A DNA stretch of 64,000 nt from NCBI RefSeq assembly GCF_000296815.2, contig NZ_CAIT01000009.1, positions 434,001 to 498,000 of the forward strand, in the 5' to 3' direction. Under the pieces are notes generated by a model. That model was not told where the DNA came from. It saw only the letters and a list, made by a program, of their open reading frames with translations, and did no database searches. Positions 60,257 to 64,000 of this stretch are shown here, in pieces (position 1 is the first letter of the stretch; every line of letters starts with the position of its first letter). The position numbers and the translations under genes are program-made. Source of the stretch: Fibrisoma limi BUZ 3 (GTDB taxonomy: Bacteria; Bacteroidota; Bacteroidia; Cytophagales; Spirosomataceae).

Positions 60257-60264
60257 TAACTTTG
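60257..60264 (+). promoter_or_regulatory. Putative -7 element of the phosphohexomutase gene
   Basis: TAACTTTG, an exact TAnnTTTG match, 38 bp before the ATG at 60302. No TTG at the -33 distance. Confidence 0.55.
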
Positions 60265-60301
60265 GCGCATTGTCTTTACCAAACAAATTCACCCTTCAGC
60301 A

Positions 60302-62059
60302 ATGACAACTGCCATTGATTCCTCAACCCAGCAACGTATTGATCGCTGGCTGAACGGCAACTACGATGCCGATACCAAGAGCGCTATTCGCCAGATGATG
60401 GAAAGCGATACTGCGGCCGACCTGATCGATTCGTTCTATCGTGATCTTGAATTTGGTACGGGTGGATTACGGGGGGTAATCGGTGTAGGCTCCAATCGCA
60501 TGAACCGTTACACCGTTGGAGCGGCTACGCAGGGGCTCGCCAATTACCTGAATGCCACGTTTAAAGGCGAGGACATTAGCGTGGCGATTGCCCACGATAG
60601 CCGCCGGATGAGTCCGGAATTTGCCCGATTGGTCTCTGATATTTTTTCGGCCAACAACATCAAAGTCTACCTGTTCAGCAGTCTGCGCCCAACGCCCGAG
60701 CTGTCGTTTGCCATTCGGCAACTGGGCTGCCAGAGCGGTATTGTCGTCACGGCTTCGCACAACCCTCCCGAGTACAACGGTTACAAAGTGTATTGGAATG
60801 ACGGCGGTCAGGTCGTCGCTCCGCACGACAAAAACATCATCGAGGAGGTGAATAAGATCACCTCCGTTGACGATATCAAATTTGAGGGCGTTCCGGAGAA
60901 GATCCACATGATCGACGAAGAAATTGACGCGCCCTACGTAGAACGGATCAAGACCAACGCCGTAAATCCCGATGTGATTGCCCGGCAATCTAATCTGAAC
61001 ATCGTCTATACGCCTATTCACGGAACGGGTATCACCATGGTACCGCGGACGCTGGAAGCACTCGGCTTCACCAACGTACACATTGTTGAGGAGCAGGCTA
61101 CCCCCGACGGTAACTTCCCGACGGTTAAGTCGCCAAACCCTGAAGAACGGGCAGCTATGCAATTAGCCCTTGAACTGGCTCAATCGCTAAACGCTGATCT
61201 GGTAATGGCCACCGATCCGGATTCGGACCGGGTTGGCGCGGGTGCCCGCAACCACCACGGCGAGTTCGAATTGCTGAATGGCAATCAGATGGCCAGTCTG
61301 ATCATCTACTACCTGCTCAATGCCTGGAAAGACGCGGGTAAGCTGACCGGCAAAGAGTTTGTAGCTAAAACGATCGTAACAACCGACCTTATTGACCGGA
61401 TGTGCGAGCGCTACGGCGTCACCTGCTACAACACACTAACCGGCTTCAAATACATCGCGTCGGTCATTCGTGAACTGGAAGGCCAGGAGCAGTTCATCGG
61501 TGGTGGCGAAGAAAGTTACGGCTATCTGATCGGCGACTTTGTCCGCGACAAGGATGCCATTGCGTCCTGCGCAATAATTGCTGAACTGACAGCCTATGCC
61601 AAAGATAAAGGTCTGAGTCTGTTCGACATGCTGATGGAAATGTATCAGGAGAACGGCTTTTACTACGAAGCGCTGGTTTCCCTGACCAAAAAGGGTAAGT
61701 CAGGTGCTGAGGAAATTCAGCAGATGATGGCCGATTTCCGGGCCAATCCGCCAAAAGAGATTGCGGGTTCGCCGGTCATTCGCATTGACGATTACAAACA
61801 ATTGACCCGCACCGACATCGGCAACGAAGTGACCGTACCGATCGAAGCCGGGAAAATGGGGATCGAATCGTCGAACGTGCTTCAATTCTTCACCGCTGAT
61901 GGTACGAAGGTATCGGCGCGTCCGTCAGGTACGGAGCCGAAGATCAAGTTCTACGTCAGCGTTCGGGAACCCCTCACCAGCAAGGAAGCCTTCGACGAAA
62001 CGTACGAACAGTTGAAAGCGAAAGTACAGCGCGTGATTGACGAGATGAATCTGAAATAG
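60302..62059 (+). CDS. Phosphohexomutase (phosphoglucomutase/phosphomannomutase family)
   Basis: A 585-residue cytoplasmic mutase that moves phosphate between C1 and C6 of sugar phosphates. Active-site S152 lies in VVTASHNPPEYNG, the metal-binding loop has D305, D307 and D309 in DPDSDRVG, the sugar-binding loop is GGGEESYGY, and the phosphate-binding loop is RPSGTEPKIKFY. All are intact. The length is that of the bacterial PgcA-like group rather than the shorter GlmM or ManB. A TAnnTTTG box precedes it, and a strong terminator follows. It supplies activated sugars for wall, capsule or storage. Confidence 0.93.
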   Translation: MTTAIDSSTQQRIDRWLNGNYDADTKSAIRQMMESDTAADLIDSFYRDLEFGTGGLRGVIGVGSNRMNRYTVGAATQGLANYLNATFKGEDISVAIAHDSRRMSPEFARLVSDIFSANNIKVYLFSSLRPTPELSFAIRQLGCQSGIVVTASHNPPEYNGYKVYWNDGGQVVAPHDKNIIEEVNKITSVDDIKFEGVPEKIHMIDEEIDAPYVERIKTNAVNPDVIARQSNLNIVYTPIHGTGITMVPRTLEALGFTNVHIVEEQATPDGNFPTVKSPNPEERAAMQLALELAQSLNADLVMATDPDSDRVGAGARNHHGEFELLNGNQMASLIIYYLLNAWKDAGKLTGKEFVAKTIVTTDLIDRMCERYGVTCYNTLTGFKYIASVIRELEGQEQFIGGGEESYGYLIGDFVRDKDAIASCAIIAELTAYAKDKGLSLFDMLMEMYQENGFYYEALVSLTKKGKSGAEEIQQMMADFRANPPKEIAGSPVIRIDDYKQLTRTDIGNEVTVPIEAGKMGIESSNVLQFFTADGTKVSARPSGTEPKIKFYVSVREPLTSKEAFDETYEQLKAKVQRVIDEMNLK

Positions 62060-62079
62060 TTTTCCGTATCGATCAACAT

Positions 62080-62108
62080 AAAAAAGACCGCTTCGTGCGG
62101 TCTTTTTT
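62080..62108 (+). terminator. Rho-independent terminator (phosphohexomutase)
   Basis: 12-nt perfect arms (62080-62091 and 62097-62108) around a 5-nt TTCGT loop with A- and T-run ends, so it serves both strands. Confidence 0.9.
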
Positions 62109-62127
62109 GCATTACAACGAACTGGTT

Positions 62128-63159
62128 TTAAAATGGAAGTACCGTCCGGCTTGCGCTGCTTTCCCTGGCCAGCTCCATGATCCGAATCACGGCCAGGGCT
62201 TGCTCCGGCAACACCTCCTGGGGTATCTCACCGATGATGGCCCGGTATAAATTATCATAAAACGGGTGGTAGTTTCCCGCTAAGCTCTCAACGACTTCCT
62301 CCCCATCGCTGGTTGTTAGCCTACCAAACTGACGCTCGGGCTCATGCCCCCAATCCGCCGAATCAGGCAGTTGGTTTTTCCGCAGGGTTTCCTCCTGAAT
62401 ATCGAGCCCACTTTTGACAAACGAGCCCAGGGCGCCGTGAATGACGTAGCGAAGCTGGTTGTCGGCCGCCACCATGTTCGACTTCAGCCGAACACGTTTG
62501 TCGGGGTAATAGAGCACAATGTCAAAGTAATCGTCCTGCGGCCCGTCTTTTCGAATGATACGTATATCACCCCAGACGGCTTCAGGAATGCCAAACAACA
62601 CAATGGCCTGATCGATCAGGTGTGGCCCTAGGTTATAGAGGTTTCCGCCCCCATCAGGATCGTATTCTTTCCAGGTATCAAGTACCTGCGGCCGGTAGCG
62701 ATCAAAATGCGCTTCAAACTCATTGACCTCCCCTATCCGATTCGTCTGCAACAACTGCTGTATGGTCAGAAAATCGGCATCGTAGCGCCGATTCTGATAA
62801 GGCATTGCCACCAGCCCCCGCTGCTGCGCCAAGGTCAGCAGGTCGCGGGCCTGATCAGACGTATTGGCGAAGGGTTTTTCAATCAGTACGTGCTTACCAG
62901 CTTCCAGTGCGGCTTTAGCATATGGATAATGCGTATCGTTAGGTGTACTGACAATAACCAGGTCAATATCCGGATCGGCAAACAGTTCGTCGTGACTACG
63001 CACGGTAACGAGTGCCGGATCGAACGCCTGCGCGTCATTACGATGCCGCTCAACTACCTTAGTGAGCTTAAAATGAGGGTTTGTGGTCAGGAAGGGCGCG
63101 TGAAAATAACGGCCGGACAGCCCGAAGCCAATCAGGCCGACGTTAACGATTTTGGGCAT
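62128..63159 (-). CDS. Gfo/Idh/MocA family oxidoreductase
   Basis: A 343-residue NAD(P)-dependent dehydrogenase. The Rossmann motif GLIGFGLSGRYFHAPF opens the protein, followed by IVSTPNDTHYPYAKAALEAG and the catalytic-region HVLIEKPF motif. The C-terminal domain (about 125-343) is the usual alpha/beta substrate fold. No signal peptide. It matches a cytoplasmic sugar or inositol-type oxidoreductase. ATG 63159 starts the Rossmann fold exactly. It is divergent from a Tat-exported member of the same superfamily at 63194, with about 34 bp between starts, so the two share a promoter region. The substrate is not readable. Confidence 0.92.
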   Translation of the reverse strand: MPKIVNVGLIGFGLSGRYFHAPFLTTNPHFKLTKVVERHRNDAQAFDPALVTVRSHDELFADPDIDLVIVSTPNDTHYPYAKAALEAGKHVLIEKPFANTSDQARDLLTLAQQRGLVAMPYQNRRYDADFLTIQQLLQTNRIGEVNEFEAHFDRYRPQVLDTWKEYDPDGGGNLYNLGPHLIDQAIVLFGIPEAVWGDIRIIRKDGPQDDYFDIVLYYPDKRVRLKSNMVAADNQLRYVIHGALGSFVKSGLDIQEETLRKNQLPDSADWGHEPERQFGRLTTSDGEEVVESLAGNYHPFYDNLYRAIIGEIPQEVLPEQALAVIRIMELARESSASRTVLPF

Positions 63160-63193
63160 AGTTTTTCGTAACTTTCCCCAAAATAAACACGTC

Positions 63194-64000
63194 ATGAACG
63201 ATTCCCTACAACCCTTAGCTAATCGCCGAACTTTTCTCAAACAAGCCGCCGGTTTATCCGCCTTTTTTATCGTACCACGCCACGTACTGGGCGGTCGGGG
63301 TTTCCTGGCTCCGAGCGATCAGATTACGGTCGGATTCATTGGCGTCGGAAAGCAAAGCGGTGGCCTGCGCAATCAGTTTCTCAAAAATGACGCGCGGGTG
63401 CTGGCAGCCTGCGATGTCAACCAAACTAAGCTCAATGCGTTCAAGGAAGCGGTTAACGCCCATTATGCCAAGCAAACGGATAAAGCCACGTACGATGGTT
63501 GCCTGACCTTTGGCGATTTCCGGGAACTGCTTGGCCGTAAGGACATTGATGCGGTCGTGATTGCAACACCCGACCACTGGCACGCAGCTATGGCGGTTCG
63601 GGCGGCCGAAGCCGGAAAGGATATTTATTGCGAAAAACCCTTGTCGCTAACCGTTGCCGAAGGCCGGGCGATGGTTAAAGCGGCTCGTAAAAATAAGCGT
63701 GTCTTCCAGACCGGCAGTATGCAGCGGTCGTGGGCTGAATTCCGAAAGGCCGTCGAACTGGTTCGCAACGGCTACATCGGCGAGGTCAAGACCGTAAAAA
63801 TTAACGTTGGTGGGCCTCCGCGGCCGTGGGATCTCGCGGCCGAGCCAATGCCCGAAGGACTGAACTGGCCTGCCTGGCTGGGACCAAACACGGTCGAACG
63901 GCCGTTTAACAGCCAGTTGTCGCCGAGCCTTACGGATACGTTCTGGGCGCAGTGGCGGGCCATTAACGAGTTTGGTGGGGGTGGCATGACCGACTGGGGT
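63194..64000 (+). CDS. Tat-exported Gfo/Idh/MocA oxidoreductase (partial)
   Basis: The first 269 codons of a gene cut by the window edge. The N-terminus has a twin-arginine signal (NRRTFLKQAAGLSAFFIVP), so export of the folded protein is expected. The Rossmann part follows with VGFIGVGKQSGGLR and ATPDHWHAAMAVRAAEAGK, then YCEKPLSLTVAEG and TGSMQRSWAEFRKAV. The part after about residue 190 (PRPWDLAAEP, WPAWLGPNTVERPFN, FGGGGMTDWG) resembles exported members of the family common in Bacteroidota that act on sugars. The stop lies beyond the window. Confidence 0.92.
   Translation, partial: MNDSLQPLANRRTFLKQAAGLSAFFIVPRHVLGGRGFLAPSDQITVGFIGVGKQSGGLRNQFLKNDARVLAACDVNQTKLNAFKEAVNAHYAKQTDKATYDGCLTFGDFRELLGRKDIDAVVIATPDHWHAAMAVRAAEAGKDIYCEKPLSLTVAEGRAMVKAARKNKRVFQTGSMQRSWAEFRKAVELVRNGYIGEVKTVKINVGGPPRPWDLAAEPMPEGLNWPAWLGPNTVERPFNSQLSPSLTDTFWAQWRAINEFGGGGMTDWG

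Noticed and set aside
1-64000. Mobile elements, CRISPR arrays, tRNA or rRNA genes
   Set aside because: No transposase, integrase, regularly spaced repeat array or cloverleaf-like sequence was recognised on either strand.

Overview
The window reads as chromosomal DNA of an aerobic, Cytophagales-type member of the Bacteroidota, close to Spirosoma and its relatives. The evidence is gene content: a hybrid two-component sensor with Reg_prop repeats, DUF3891, GSCFA, DUF1573 and carboxypeptidase-regulatory/TonB-plug families, the rpsF-rpsR-rplI order, and many starts without a Shine-Dalgarno but preceded by TAnnTTTG-like -7 elements. I see no tRNA, rRNA, CRISPR array, phage or insertion sequence. 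The base composition looks like core chromosome, with AT-rich gaps near 27.4, 38.1 and 45.5 kb.

Layout. 0-8 kb: a LytTR/LytS regulator pair, a histidine phosphatase divergent from a PaaI thioesterase, and a large hybrid sensor. 8-14 kb: menF, two tiny acidic or hydrophilic ORFs, a GH130 enzyme and an S9 peptidase. 14-22 kb: response regulators and kinases, DUF1573, a lipoprotein, a TolB-like propeller and a lipase-like lipoprotein. 22.4-24.4 kb: a stress-type cassette (OmpA, DUF2945, DUF3140, four-helix PA2169-like). 24.7-25.8 kb: a frameshifted TonB-plug gene. 26-38 kb: mostly minus-strand genes for small stress proteins and a dense block of regulators, including a six-PAS kinase and an NtrC-type activator. 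38-40 kb: an AT-rich gap with DnaA-box-like repeats, a 53-residue Lmo0937-type membrane protein, an EEP-family protein and two YtxH proteins. 41-49 kb: a heavy-metal RND efflux locus with its own OmpR-type regulator and kinase. 49-64 kb: housekeeping genes (prfC, DUF423, yggS, rpsF-rpsR-rplI, GSCFA, Mrp, NifU, a long D-Ala-D-Ala ligase homologue, Uma2, a phosphohexomutase) and two Gfo/Idh/MocA oxidoreductases, the last cut off by the window edge.

The most interesting signal is regulatory. Four promoter regions of the efflux locus (adaptor, permease, an unknown 309-residue protein, and the regulator-kinase pair) share one 57-bp architecture: four TTTAA-like cores exactly 11 bp apart, then an 11-nt gap, then a degenerate -7 box of the form nAnnTTTG. 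This defines a local regulon. It is probably driven by the response regulator at 47031 and it includes a gene of unknown function. A related set of four [GT]TTAA-type repeats sits at 16603-16641 beside another OmpR-type kinase/regulator pair. Other points worth a look are a perfect 17-bp inverted repeat that places a lipoprotein start codon in a hairpin (29784-29833), two candidate small RNAs, and a polypurine/polypyrimidine hairpin before rpsF.

About fifteen genes encode two-component signalling proteins, so the window is unusually rich in sensing and regulation. No defence system, biosynthetic cluster or mobile element was recognised.
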